Under the pieces are notes generated by a model. It had not been told where the DNA came from. It saw nothing but the letters and a program-made list of their open reading frames with translations, and did not search any database. Positions 44,462 through 52,906 of a stretch of 64,000 bases of DNA are shown piece after piece (the stretch's first letter is position 1; each line of letters opens with the position of its first letter). Origin of the DNA: Cognataquiflexum rubidum (lineage in GTDB: Bacteria; Bacteroidota; Bacteroidia; Cytophagales; Cyclobacteriaceae); NCBI RefSeq assembly GCF_022538115.1, contig NZ_JAKZAL010000001.1, positions 310,001 to 374,000 on the forward strand, read 5' to 3'. The position numbers and the translations under genes were made by a program.

Positions 44462-44854
44462 TTAATTATTTAAAGCGCCATCAGTAATCCATCTCAAAAT
44501 CCTGTTGTTATAATCAGAATTTGGTCCTGAGGTAGGCATTGGAATTGATCGGTTTCCCTTCATCCATTGGTACAATTCACTTGATTCAGGTGAATCGGTG
44601 TTTATATACCCTCCATTTATCAGTGCATTATAGGCATTTGCCGGTCTTAGGTCAGGTCTGACTGCGCCATTATGGCACCCTGCGTTATTGCAACTTTGGT
44701 TAAAAATCGGAATAATATCCCCGCTAAAAGTCTGCGGACCAACACTGTCTAGATCAGGTGGCCTTGGAACAATTTGGTCATAATAGCAAGAATTCAGGAC
44801 CAAGGTAAAAATCAGCAAGGTCGAAAACGCCACAAGTATATTTTTGAATTTCAT
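44462..44854 (-). CDS. c-type cytochrome-like lipoprotein with Cx4CH motif
   Basis: 130 residues. It has a lipoprotein signal (LLIFTLVLNSC, Cys 22). The heme site reads QSCNNAGCHNGAVRPDLRP, i.e. Cys-x4-Cys-His rather than the usual Cys-x2-Cys-His; spaced variants of this kind occur in Bacteroidota cytochrome-domain proteins. A Met near the end (GNRSIPMPTSGP) could be the sixth ligand. It would depend on the cytochrome c maturation system if heme is covalent. It lies 11 bases upstream of the DUF5777 gene. Confidence 0.7.
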   Translation of the reverse strand: MKFKNILVAFSTLLIFTLVLNSCYYDQIVPRPPDLDSVGPQTFSGDIIPIFNQSCNNAGCHNGAVRPDLRPANAYNALINGGYINTDSPESSELYQWMKGNRSIPMPTSGPNSDYNNRILRWITDGALNN

Positions 44855-44980
44855 GGTTCTTCAGATTTAATTGTGTTTTAGATTCTTTCAAAATCTGGGG
44901 GAGAATTGAAAAGGGTTACATCGAACAAAAATCCCTTGATTATCCCCCCCATATTCTGTCTGCTTTCCAGATACAATTTG

Positions 44981-46513
44981 TTAGTTCAGCACACCTTGTG
45001 TGAAGATCACATTATTGCTCTCAGTATGGCAGGTGATACACTTGGTAGATTCGATGCTACCTGATCCCGGGTGAGCTCCACTCCTCAACCAATCGTTTGT
45101 GAATTTTGGCATGACTGCCTGCTTCACCCAATAAGTATCCAATGCAGGAACGGTGTTCCAATCGACATCGGAGATATTCGAAACCTGCTTGGCCTTGAGA
45201 TCCGCACCTTCTAGGTTGGATAACTCATAGGGCAATGAAATGTCGTGAGTTTCGGAACCTGCTCCGGAATCGTGCATGGCAAAACTGACGGTGAATTTTC
45301 CTCCATTAGGGAGTGTGGCCAGATTGGCATCCTTGGTGGAGCTCGTAGCAAGTTTTCTCATAAGAATTACCGTCCACTCATTTCTTTCTGCATTGAATTC
45401 CCTTTCGGAGGAAATATCATGCTGATCAGAATTGTAAATAAAACCAACACTACGGGTAACCATTGCCTTTTTGCCTGAGGCTACCCATTCTTGGTGAACC
45501 TGATCAAGTTTGGTAACGGCTGCCGGAGCGGTGGAAATATTGGTTTCTGATGCCCAAAAATTCTTCCAAACATTAAAATCTGCGGTAGTCTCATCACGCA
45601 AATGAGCCGGAAGATGGGTAAGCGATCCTGTGGCAAGCCATGCCAAATATCCCAAATCTATGGCGTTGACTTTTTCGATGGGGTCAAAATTACGGTCCTG
45701 ATACACTACCAATAAACTGATGTTCTTTGATACGTCCTTGATCTGAGGTATATCAATATGCGCATCGATCATGGTAGCATTAGACCTGTTTGGGAGAAAA
45801 AATCCCGGAATGACGAAACCACCCGGCAGCGTTTTTCCTTTATTAAAGACAAACCTAGGCAATCCATCTACCAAAACCGGGTGACCTGTACCTGTGATCG
45901 CTCCTTGATCTTCCCTAAATCTATCTCCACCCGAACGTAGAAATTTACTTGGCATGGTTCCTAAATCATCTCTTATCCTCGAAACATTATCCACTGCAAC
46001 ATCTTCAGCATACCCCATTGGGCCGCTTCGTGCACCTCTCCAATGCCAATGGTCCAAAACTGCATTGGTCAAAAGACGGTGATCCGTCATTCCATTATGG
46101 CAGGTGACTCCGCAACCCATCCTTGCATACCCCTGAATCCCACTTTCCTGACGGTCTATCATAAAGGTAATCCTATCCTCCTCTAGTCTTTGTTCGGCAA
46201 TAAGCCTATCAAACCTTGTCCCATTATGCTGAAGCATATCGTGGAACTGCATGGGATAATTCTTTCCGACATTGGCCTGACCTGTAGGGTAAAGCTTCTT
46301 TTGGGTTTTCCAGACAAACTTAAATGCAACTTCATTTGCATCATAAGCTACCTGCACGCGGACTTGCTTATCCAATTGTCCCAATGTCGGAACATCCGGA
46401 TTGCTGGGATCCAAAGTGTCTTCATGGGTACAACTAGCGATGAAACCCAGACTCAGAAATGTGATTAGCAGTACCAGCCATAGCGGTTTACTGCCTGTTT
46501 TTAAAAGCCCCAT
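44981..46513 (-). CDS. ethylbenzene dehydrogenase-related heme-binding lipoprotein
   Basis: 510 residues. It has a lipoprotein signal (LLITFLSLGFIASC, Cys 28). The body resembles the gamma subunit/EB_dh heme-binding family (VRVQVAYDANEVAFKFVWKT, DHWHWRGARSGPMGYAEDVA, TVILMRKL). Two cysteine-His sites are present: RMGCGVTCHNGM (Cys-x3-Cys-His, atypical) near residue 133 and TKCITCHTES (Cys-x2-Cys-His) near the C-terminus. It is probably a periplasmic or surface electron carrier. It heads the minus-strand unit with the cytochrome-like and DUF5777 genes. Confidence 0.78.
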   Translation of the reverse strand: MGLLKTGSKPLWLVLLITFLSLGFIASCTHEDTLDPSNPDVPTLGQLDKQVRVQVAYDANEVAFKFVWKTQKKLYPTGQANVGKNYPMQFHDMLQHNGTRFDRLIAEQRLEEDRITFMIDRQESGIQGYARMGCGVTCHNGMTDHRLLTNAVLDHWHWRGARSGPMGYAEDVAVDNVSRIRDDLGTMPSKFLRSGGDRFREDQGAITGTGHPVLVDGLPRFVFNKGKTLPGGFVIPGFFLPNRSNATMIDAHIDIPQIKDVSKNISLLVVYQDRNFDPIEKVNAIDLGYLAWLATGSLTHLPAHLRDETTADFNVWKNFWASETNISTAPAAVTKLDQVHQEWVASGKKAMVTRSVGFIYNSDQHDISSEREFNAERNEWTVILMRKLATSSTKDANLATLPNGGKFTVSFAMHDSGAGSETHDISLPYELSNLEGADLKAKQVSNISDVDWNTVPALDTYWVKQAVMPKFTNDWLRSGAHPGSGSIESTKCITCHTESNNVIFTQGVLN

Positions 46514-46777
46514 AAGTCAAAATTTTTAAGATTGGTTGAATAGTTCATGCATTAATATTTGCATTGAAGGTAGTCTATTAAAAATCTTGGGTGCTTGACC
46601 AAAAACATTTAGATTCATGACTTTTATCATAGATAAAAATTCATAGTTTTTTTCTATGATTGTAGTATTCAATTTTTAGATAAAACCAGTAAATGATTTT
46701 CAAACCAAAATATGAAAATAATAACCTCCTTTTAAGGGCTGAGAAAAATCAAACTTGAAAGAAAAAACCCCAATCAA

Positions 46778-47305
46778 ATGAAAAAATCCACCCTTATTGT
46801 TTATTCCTCAGTAGATGGACAGACATTGAAAATATGCAACCATCTTTCCAAGATTCTCACTACCGGAAAAGAGGAAGTTCATTTGTTTCCTGTAAATGCT
46901 TTCAAAGGAAACCTCGAGCAATATGAAAAAATAATCATCGCCTCCAGTATCCGATACGGAAAGCACAATGAGGCCATTGTGAAGCTAATCAATGACAACG
47001 CCGAAATGCTCAACAGCAAGAAAGCGGCATTTATATCGGTCAATCTGGTCGCTAGAAAGCCGGCGAAAAATAGTGCAGACACAAACCCTTATGTCAAAAA
47101 GTTTTTGGAAAGCATCACCTGGAAACCCTCCCTGGTCGGGGTATTTGCAGGGATGCTTGATTATTCCAAATACAAATTTTCGGACAAGCTTTTGATCCGG
47201 CTTATCATGGTCATTACCAAAGGCCCAATATTTCCCAAAACTGCCATAGAGTATACCGATTGGAAAAGGATAGATGCTTTTGCCGAGGATTTTAAGAAGT
47301 TGTGA
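46778..47305 (+). CDS. hemG: protoporphyrinogen oxidase HemG (flavodoxin type)
   Basis: 175 residues, as in E. coli HemG. The FMN phosphate loop is YSSVDGQTLKICNHL. Family segments are IIIASSIRYGKHNEAIVKLI, AAFISVNLVARKP, NPYVKKFLESITWKPSLVGV and ITKGPIFPKTAIEYTDW. It oxidises protoporphyrinogen IX using quinone in heme synthesis. It lies next to the heme-protein cluster but on the opposite strand. Confidence 0.9.
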   Translation: MKKSTLIVYSSVDGQTLKICNHLSKILTTGKEEVHLFPVNAFKGNLEQYEKIIIASSIRYGKHNEAIVKLINDNAEMLNSKKAAFISVNLVARKPAKNSADTNPYVKKFLESITWKPSLVGVFAGMLDYSKYKFSDKLLIRLIMVITKGPIFPKTAIEYTDWKRIDAFAEDFKKL

Positions 47306-47451
47306 TGATATCCAGTGTTAAAATCGAGGAGAAAATTTAAGACTCGAAGACTATCGTACTGAAAATGATGTCTTACGAATATTGAAGAAATCCGATTTTT
47401 TGAAGTAATCCATTTCAGGTGTATCTTCATTGCTTCTAAATTAAACCGGAT

Positions 47452-48975
47452 ATGAAAAACAAGTTCACCCTATTTTTGATCATTTTTTCCCTTTCAGTAC
47501 ACCATTCATTTGCCCAAGACCTCAAAAAACTCGATGCCTATTTTGCCAAAATGGTAGCCGATTGGGATGTGCCGGGAGCGAGCATCGGTATCGTCAAAGA
47601 CGGAAAACTTGTCTTTACCGGAAACTATGGCCTTATCGAAACAGGCAAACCCGAAAAGCCCAATGAAAACACCCTTTATGCCATTGCCTCCAATTCCAAA
47701 GCTTTCACTTCTGCGATCATCGGGATGCTCGTGCAGGAAGGGAAACTGAAATGGAACGAGAAGGTCAAAGACCATCTCCCCTATTTTTCACTCTACAATG
47801 ATCCCTGGATCAGCAGTCAGGTGACCGTGCGGGATATCCTCAGCCACAGGGTGGGATTGGGTACATTCAGCGGAGATGTGATCTGGTACAAATCTGAGAT
47901 GAGCTCCGAAAACATGATCAAGCTCGCAGGAAAACTCCCTCAGGCCTATGACTTCCGCGCTGGGTATGGCTACTCCAACCTGATGTACATTACAGCCGGC
48001 GAACTCATCAAGAAAATCACGGGCAAAACCTGGGGCGAAAATGTCAAAGAAAGAATCCTGGTTCCTTTGGGGATGAACAGGACCCTGACCACTGCACAGG
48101 ATTTGGCAAATACCAATAACGTGACCACTCCCCACGGACGGGAAAATGACATAAACTTCCCCATCAAATTTGAAGATTGGAATGAAATCGGAGCTACCGG
48201 CGGCATCATCTCTTCGGTCAACGACGTGGCCAAATGGATGATCTTCAACCTCAACCATGGTATCCACGGCAAGGATACGATTTTGACCAGGTCTACCCGC
48301 AATATGGTCTGGACCCCGCACAACAATTTTATGGTAGACCATACCACAAAAAACGACTTGGGAAGGCATTTCTCGGGATATGGAATGGGTTGGAACCTCG
48401 GGGATTTTCATGGGAAAATGATGGTGGGCCATACAGGTGGATTTGACGGGATGATCACGGCAGTGACGATGATTCCTGAAGAAAACCTTGGCATAGTCGT
48501 CCTGACCAATGGCCACAAAAGCCCCATCATGGCCGCTACGTATTATGCTTTTGACCAATTCCTGGGCACAGGTACCAAGGATTGGTCCAAAGACTTACTT
48601 GTCAGGACCAATGAAAACCAAAAAAATGACACCCGCATTGCAGACATGAAAGCCAAACGGGTGATGGACACCAAACCCTCCCTTGGGCTTTCTGCCTATG
48701 CAGGCATTTACCATGCTGAAGTTTATGGCAATATCATTGTCACCATCGAAGGCGGGGAACTCCTGATTGAATTTGAAAATTCCCCTCGCCTTTCCGCGAA
48801 GCTAAGGCATTGGCATTATGATGTATGGGAAATCGTCTGGGACGAAAAGCACGCCTGGTTCAGTTTTGGCACTGTCAAATTTCAGACCGACAACGACATG
48901 AAAGTCACCGGACTGGAATTCCAGGTTCCCAATGATGACATATTCTTTGAGGAGCTGAAACCGATTAAAAAATGA
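47452..48975 (+). CDS. serine hydrolase, class C beta-lactamase-like, with DUF3471-like C-terminus
   Basis: 507 residues. It has a signal peptide (FLIIFSLSVHHSFAQ). Active-site motifs: Ser80-Asn-Ser-Lys83 (S-x-x-K) in AIASNSKAFTSAII, Tyr174-Ser-Asn176 (Y-x-N) and a late HTGGFDGM in place of KTG. The C-terminal 100 residues (LGLSAYAGIYHAEVYGNIIV) match the DUF3471-type domain. The family includes peptidases and esterases; a beta-lactamase role is not implied. It is exported. Confidence 0.88.
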   Translation: MKNKFTLFLIIFSLSVHHSFAQDLKKLDAYFAKMVADWDVPGASIGIVKDGKLVFTGNYGLIETGKPEKPNENTLYAIASNSKAFTSAIIGMLVQEGKLKWNEKVKDHLPYFSLYNDPWISSQVTVRDILSHRVGLGTFSGDVIWYKSEMSSENMIKLAGKLPQAYDFRAGYGYSNLMYITAGELIKKITGKTWGENVKERILVPLGMNRTLTTAQDLANTNNVTTPHGRENDINFPIKFEDWNEIGATGGIISSVNDVAKWMIFNLNHGIHGKDTILTRSTRNMVWTPHNNFMVDHTTKNDLGRHFSGYGMGWNLGDFHGKMMVGHTGGFDGMITAVTMIPEENLGIVVLTNGHKSPIMAATYYAFDQFLGTGTKDWSKDLLVRTNENQKNDTRIADMKAKRVMDTKPSLGLSAYAGIYHAEVYGNIIVTIEGGELLIEFENSPRLSAKLRHWHYDVWEIVWDEKHAWFSFGTVKFQTDNDMKVTGLEFQVPNDDIFFEELKPIKK

Positions 48976-49017
48976 AAGGGGTAGGGTTCCAGTATAGATT
49001 TTGATAAATAAAGATGA

Positions 49018-49052
49018 TTAGATATTGGGATATTAAGATATTAGGATATTGT
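49018..49052. repeat. GATATTGGGATATT-type phrase repeat
   Basis: GATATTGGGATATTAAGATA followed by TTAGGATATTG: variant copies of the phrase also found between cobA and the siroheme gene. Not coding. Confidence 0.65.
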
Positions 49053-49204
49053 TACTTCCCCGCCTCAGAATTAAGTTCAGTTTTGGAACCTTCCAAAAAG
49101 CATGGTCTGCCACCTTGAAAGTTTTATTTCAATCCTTTTAAAATATGTCCTTTCAAATTTTTTTAACTAGCATCTTTTTAATAGATTTATTCAAAACCCT
49201 TAGA

Positions 49205-50326
49205 ATGAAATACTTATACAGATTTTTGATTTTCTTCTTCTGCCTAGGATTATGGACAGGTTGTGAACCGGATGAATCTCCTTCAGACGCCATTTCCAAG
49301 GAAATATTTTTGGAAGGTGAAGGAGGCAGTAACGGCATCCTGTTTCCCAACGAAAATACAATAGTAGTCTACAATATGGGCTTGGGAGCAATTCTGGATC
49401 GAAGCGGAAAATTTCAGCATCGATTCTCGATACGTAGCTATGTTTTTGACTACATGATTACAGAAGGAAACCAAATCTTTGCAACGGGAAAAACAGAAGA
49501 TCCCAACAGACTTGGGGTATCTGCCTACAACTTAAATGGGGATTTTTTATGGGAAAAATTTGTTACCCGTGGTGCGGAAATGGTAGAAGCGCCCACCCTC
49601 AAGGTACAGGGAAATGAACTGATTCTTGCCTTTTCCTCCACCACAAATGAAGATCCCAATGCACTTGAAAAAACGATATATTTTGAAGCATTTTCCAAAA
49701 ATGGGGAAGTATTAGGATCCTCAGATTTCAGTTTTAAGCCAAAAGCGGATTTCTTTACCTATCACATCGTGATTGAAAGCAAATCAAATTTTCTTGTCCA
49801 AGGTCAGAGAAAAATAGCAGATCCGATTTTAGATGAACAGGGAATCCTGATTTATAGGTTTAAGGACGGCAGAGTAAATTGGGAAACTGAAAAAGGAGGC
49901 CTCGGGTTTTCGACAGTGACAAGCGTCATCAAGAGTCCCACTGGGGATTTCCTTTTTGTAGGATCCAAGCAGACTTCCGCCTGGGCATTTTTGCTGAATG
50001 ACAGCGGTAAAACCCTTTGGGATCTGGACCAAGGGAATGGCACCAACAGGTATTGGTTTATGGATGCTATCTTTCTTGGCAATTCGATTCATTTCTGTGG
50101 TTTTACAAATGCTACTCCAAACCAAAAGGAAACAGCTTTGATTTTCTCTACCGATTTAGCAGGTGGCGGAGGTATCGAAAAGATTTTCAATGGAACTGAA
50201 AGTTACCGACACAATGCTGTCGGCAGCAGGGCGCAAGATGAGGTGATTTTTGTGGGCACAAGAACCATAAACAATACATTTAGAGCTGATTCCTGGCTTT
50301 TGTTTACCGATGGCAAAGGGGAATAG
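49205..50326 (+). CDS. propeller-like lipoprotein of unknown function
   Basis: 373 residues from the ATG at 49205; the extra 20 residues upstream are unlikely. It has a lipoprotein signal (FLIFFFCLGLWTGC, Cys 20). Repeated strands with Trp and Asp (LNGDFLWEKFVTRG, KSPTGDFLFVGSKQTSAWAF, FLLNDSGKTLWDLDQGNGTN) resemble quinoprotein-like propellers. Function unknown. It precedes a DUF3788 gene by 57 bases and may share its transcript. Confidence 0.65.
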   Translation: MKYLYRFLIFFFCLGLWTGCEPDESPSDAISKEIFLEGEGGSNGILFPNENTIVVYNMGLGAILDRSGKFQHRFSIRSYVFDYMITEGNQIFATGKTEDPNRLGVSAYNLNGDFLWEKFVTRGAEMVEAPTLKVQGNELILAFSSTTNEDPNALEKTIYFEAFSKNGEVLGSSDFSFKPKADFFTYHIVIESKSNFLVQGQRKIADPILDEQGILIYRFKDGRVNWETEKGGLGFSTVTSVIKSPTGDFLFVGSKQTSAWAFLLNDSGKTLWDLDQGNGTNRYWFMDAIFLGNSIHFCGFTNATPNQKETALIFSTDLAGGGGIEKIFNGTESYRHNAVGSRAQDEVIFVGTRTINNTFRADSWLLFTDGKGE

Positions 50327-50383
50327 ATACCTAATTTTGACCGCCACAAATGGGTAATTTCCCACTCCGTAAACCATTCATCC

Positions 50384-50818
50384 ATGAAAGCAGAAAATCA
50401 GCAATTGTTACTTCGGGATGAATTAATTGTACCTACAGACAAAGTGTTGGAAAAAGCACTCAGGGAAGATATTTTTCAGATTTACTGCGAATTGCGGGAA
50501 AAAATTTCCGTTGATTTTGGACTTGACCACGAGTGGAGGTATTACAAAGATGGAAAAACCTGGCTGTTTAAAGCCACTCACAAAAAGAAGACGGTTTTCT
50601 GGCTTTCTGCTTGGGAAAATCTCCTCAAGGTGAGTTTTTATTTCACCCAAAACTCCCACTCCGGGACCTTCGATTTGCAAATAAGCGATGCAACCAAGGA
50701 GAATTTTAGAAATGGCAAACCGGTTGGCAAATTGATTCCGCTGACTCTTGAGATTGACCAAAAGGAACAGTTGATGGAGGTGTGGGAAATTGTCAAATAC
50801 AAAAAGGGGTTGATGTAG
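50384..50818 (+). CDS. DUF3788-like cytoplasmic protein
   Basis: 144 residues. DUF3788 features: EWRYYKDGKTWLFKATHKKK, TVFWLSAWENLLKVSFYFT and LIPLTLEIDQKEQL. No signal peptide. Small family of unknown function whose fold is compared with YdhG-like proteins. Confidence 0.75.
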   Translation: MKAENQQLLLRDELIVPTDKVLEKALREDIFQIYCELREKISVDFGLDHEWRYYKDGKTWLFKATHKKKTVFWLSAWENLLKVSFYFTQNSHSGTFDLQISDATKENFRNGKPVGKLIPLTLEIDQKEQLMEVWEIVKYKKGLM

Positions 50819-51067
50819 TTTAATCACTTTGGGAGACAACTATTTCAAAACGATGGGTATGAAGCATCATTACTTTAGCTTTTCATTCGGTTAAGAAGGC
50901 TACGACCAATCCGATTAATTCTCTTAAAATGGGTTTTAATTCAGAATACTGAATTCATGATTCTGAATGTAGGTCGTCGTCATTCTTAATCAGGTAAGAC
51001 CACCATGCATCTTCAATAGCGAAAATACCTACCAGGATTCGCTCCGGGGTAGCTAAACGGTAACCCA
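50819..51067. other. spacer before the recombinase locus
   Basis: No gene. It contains an imperfect inverted pair TTCAGAAT/ATTCTGAA (about 50941-50968) and TACGACC/GGTCGT matches (about 50901 and 50972). These could be binding sites, but nothing decides it. Confidence 0.35.
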
Positions 51068-51221
51068 GACACGGAGTATCCCTAGCTGGGACACGGAGTA
51101 TCCCTATCTAGGACACGGAGTATCTATAGGAGAAGGTATACTAGAGGTTAGGGGAAGGTATACTAGAGGTTAGGGGAAGGTATACTAGGGTATAGAGGAA
51201 GTATAGCAGAAGGTTGTGGGA
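51068..51221. repeat. tandem array of seven 22-bp units
   Basis: Seven consecutive units of 22 bases. Units 1-3 begin GACACGGAGTATC, units 4-6 begin AGGTATACTAG (units 4 and 5 are identical), and unit 7 is degenerate (AGTATAGCAGAAGG). It ends about 150 bases before the recombinase ATG. The direct adjacency and sub-grouping suggest slippage growth, or an ordered set of protein-binding sites. Confidence 0.85.
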
Positions 51222-51328
51222 ATAGTATTGAATGTCGGGGAAAAAGTTAAACGTTTAAGTTGGGCCAGTAATTTTTTATCAAAATAGGAACAGGCTAAAT
51301 TATGCAGGATATACAGCTTCTCCAGCTC

Positions 51329-51350
51329 TCCTGCTTCTCCGGAAGCAGGA
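51329..51350 (+). promoter_or_regulatory. leader hairpin before the recombinase gene
   Basis: TCCTGCTTC/GAAGCAGGA, a perfect 9-bp stem with loop TCCG, ends 23 bases before the recombinase ATG. It has no T-run. It could affect translation of the recombinase. Confidence 0.5.
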
Positions 51351-51373
51351 TCTAACCTGAAATTTTTGACCCC

Positions 51374-52744
51374 ATGGAACCAAAACCTATCCAAGCCGAG
51401 GTGATCGGTAAGAAGATCATCCTGAAGATGCCCAAAAATGAGGCTGATGTAAAGTTCGTCCTGACTCTCCGGTATTCCAAGTGGAACAAGGAAGGTTTTT
51501 TTTGGGAGATCCCGCATTATCCTGGCAACCTCGAGCGGATCCAACAACATTTTGGGGACAGGATTGGACCTGTCAACCGACAGGAGTCTATCACTCTAGA
51601 ATCCATCGGGCAATTAAGGAAGGCCGACATAAACCAGGTCCTGGTAATCAAAACCCGGGCCGGTAGACTAAAGCTGATTTTTGGATACAATGCTACGCTG
51701 ACCAAAACGATAAAATCTATCCCCTACTACCAATGGGATCTAAAAAACAAGTGGTGGACAATTCCCTATTCAGATCAGTTTTTGGAAGAGGTGAAAAGAA
51801 AGATCGGGGACCTGGGTTTGGTTATGGTTTTTGAAGAGGAAGAAAAGAATACTGAGGTGGTAGCCAAAGTATCTCATTATGACATCCCCAATTACAGAAA
51901 ATGCCCTGAGGAGTATATTCACAAGCTGGAAGAAAGGAGGTACAGTCAAAGTACCATCAGGGCTTATGTTCCTTTATTCGAAGAATTCCTAAATCACTTT
52001 CCGGATTTAGATATCAATGATTTTGGTGAAAAAGAAATCATGGAATTTTCCCATTACCTGGTGACTGTGCGGAAAGTGTCCTCTTCACATCAAAATCAAG
52101 CTATCAACGCCGCGAAATTTTACTTCGAAAAAGTCAAAGGCGGCGAGCGGAAATACTATCATGTAGATAGGCCGATCAGGGAGAAAGCCTTACCCGAGGT
52201 CTGTAGTGAGGAAGAAATCGTTGCCATCTTCAAAGCCACCGAAAACCTGAAGCACAAAGCAATCCTGATGACCATATATTCTGCCGGACTCAGAATAAGT
52301 GAGTTGATCAATCTCAAAATCAAAGACATTGATTCAAAACGGATGCAAATAAGGATTGAACAAGCAAAGGGGAAGAAGGATAGGTATACTATTTTATCTC
52401 CAAAAACTTTAAAAATATTGAGGGAATATTTCAAAAATGAGAAACCTTCAGAGTTTTTATTCGAAGGACAAGGAAGTACTAATGAAAAGCCTATACAATA
52501 TTCTGCCAGAAGCATTCAAGCCATATTAAAGCAATCCTTGGAAATTACAAGGATTAAGAAAAAAGTAACTGTCCATACCTTACGGCACTCGTTCGCAACT
52601 CACCTACTTGAAAACGGTACTGATCTAAGGTATATTCAGTCTCTTCTGGGGCATGAAAGCCCAAAAACAACTCAAATCTATACCCATATTACAACAAAAG
52701 GCTTTGATCAAATAATAAGTCCATTGGACAAATTGGATATTTAG
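51374..52744 (+). CDS. tyrosine recombinase with HARP-like N-terminal repeats
   Basis: 456 residues. The N-terminal 160 residues hold two related modules (RYSKWNKEGFFWEIPHYPGN, about 33-52, and YYQWDLKNKWWTIPYSDQF, about 118-136) that resemble the HARP repeat of SMARCAL1-type proteins. Then comes a SAM-like core-binding domain (RRYSQSTIRAYVPLFEEFLN; VSSSHQNQAINAAKFYFEKV) and a catalytic domain with Arg307 (SAGLRISELINL), His401/Arg404 (HTLRHSFATHLL), His427 (LLGHESPKTTQ) and Tyr436. All catalytic residues are present, so it should be active. Core-binding text resembles integron integrases, but their extra I2 insertion before the HxxR motif is missing. It lies between the 22-bp array and the cassette-like genes, in the same orientation. 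Confidence 0.92.
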   Translation: MEPKPIQAEVIGKKIILKMPKNEADVKFVLTLRYSKWNKEGFFWEIPHYPGNLERIQQHFGDRIGPVNRQESITLESIGQLRKADINQVLVIKTRAGRLKLIFGYNATLTKTIKSIPYYQWDLKNKWWTIPYSDQFLEEVKRKIGDLGLVMVFEEEEKNTEVVAKVSHYDIPNYRKCPEEYIHKLEERRYSQSTIRAYVPLFEEFLNHFPDLDINDFGEKEIMEFSHYLVTVRKVSSSHQNQAINAAKFYFEKVKGGERKYYHVDRPIREKALPEVCSEEEIVAIFKATENLKHKAILMTIYSAGLRISELINLKIKDIDSKRMQIRIEQAKGKKDRYTILSPKTLKILREYFKNEKPSEFLFEGQGSTNEKPIQYSARSIQAILKQSLEITRIKKKVTVHTLRHSFATHLLENGTDLRYIQSLLGHESPKTTQIYTHITTKGFDQIISPLDKLDI

Positions 52745-52780
52745 ACTTTTAGGTTTATGTTTAAGATAATTCAAATATAT

Positions 52781-52853
52781 CCGCAACTGTTGCGCCATGT
52801 ATTCCATATGGCATACATAGCGCAATGATTGCGTGAAGCAACACGTTGGCGGT
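52781..52853 (+). other. attC-like recombination site before cassette 1
   Basis: Box CCGCAAC (52781-52787). Inner arms TTGCGCCATGTAT (52790-52802) and ATACATAGCGCAA (52813-52825), 12 of 13 pairs. Then GTTGGCGGT (52845-52853), preceded by CAC. Size and order match an integron attC (R''-L''-loop-L'-R'). The GTTGGCGGT box is the exact reverse complement of ACCGCCAAC after the following gene. Confidence 0.6.
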
Positions 52854-52906
52854 CATTGTAGAGCGACACCCAAACACAAACCGACAAGACAAATTAAAAG
52901 CTAAAA

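Noticed and set aside
47452-48975. Beta-lactamase resistance gene
   Set aside because: The SxxK and YxN motifs are shared with many peptidases and esterases; the KTG box is HTG and a DUF3471-like domain is attached, so a resistance role is not supported.
51374-52744. Calling the recombinase a true integron integrase (IntI)
   Set aside because: The core-binding text is similar, but the extra I2 insertion before the HxxR motif is absent and the gene carries a HARP-like N-terminus; Xer-like ancestry is equally likely.
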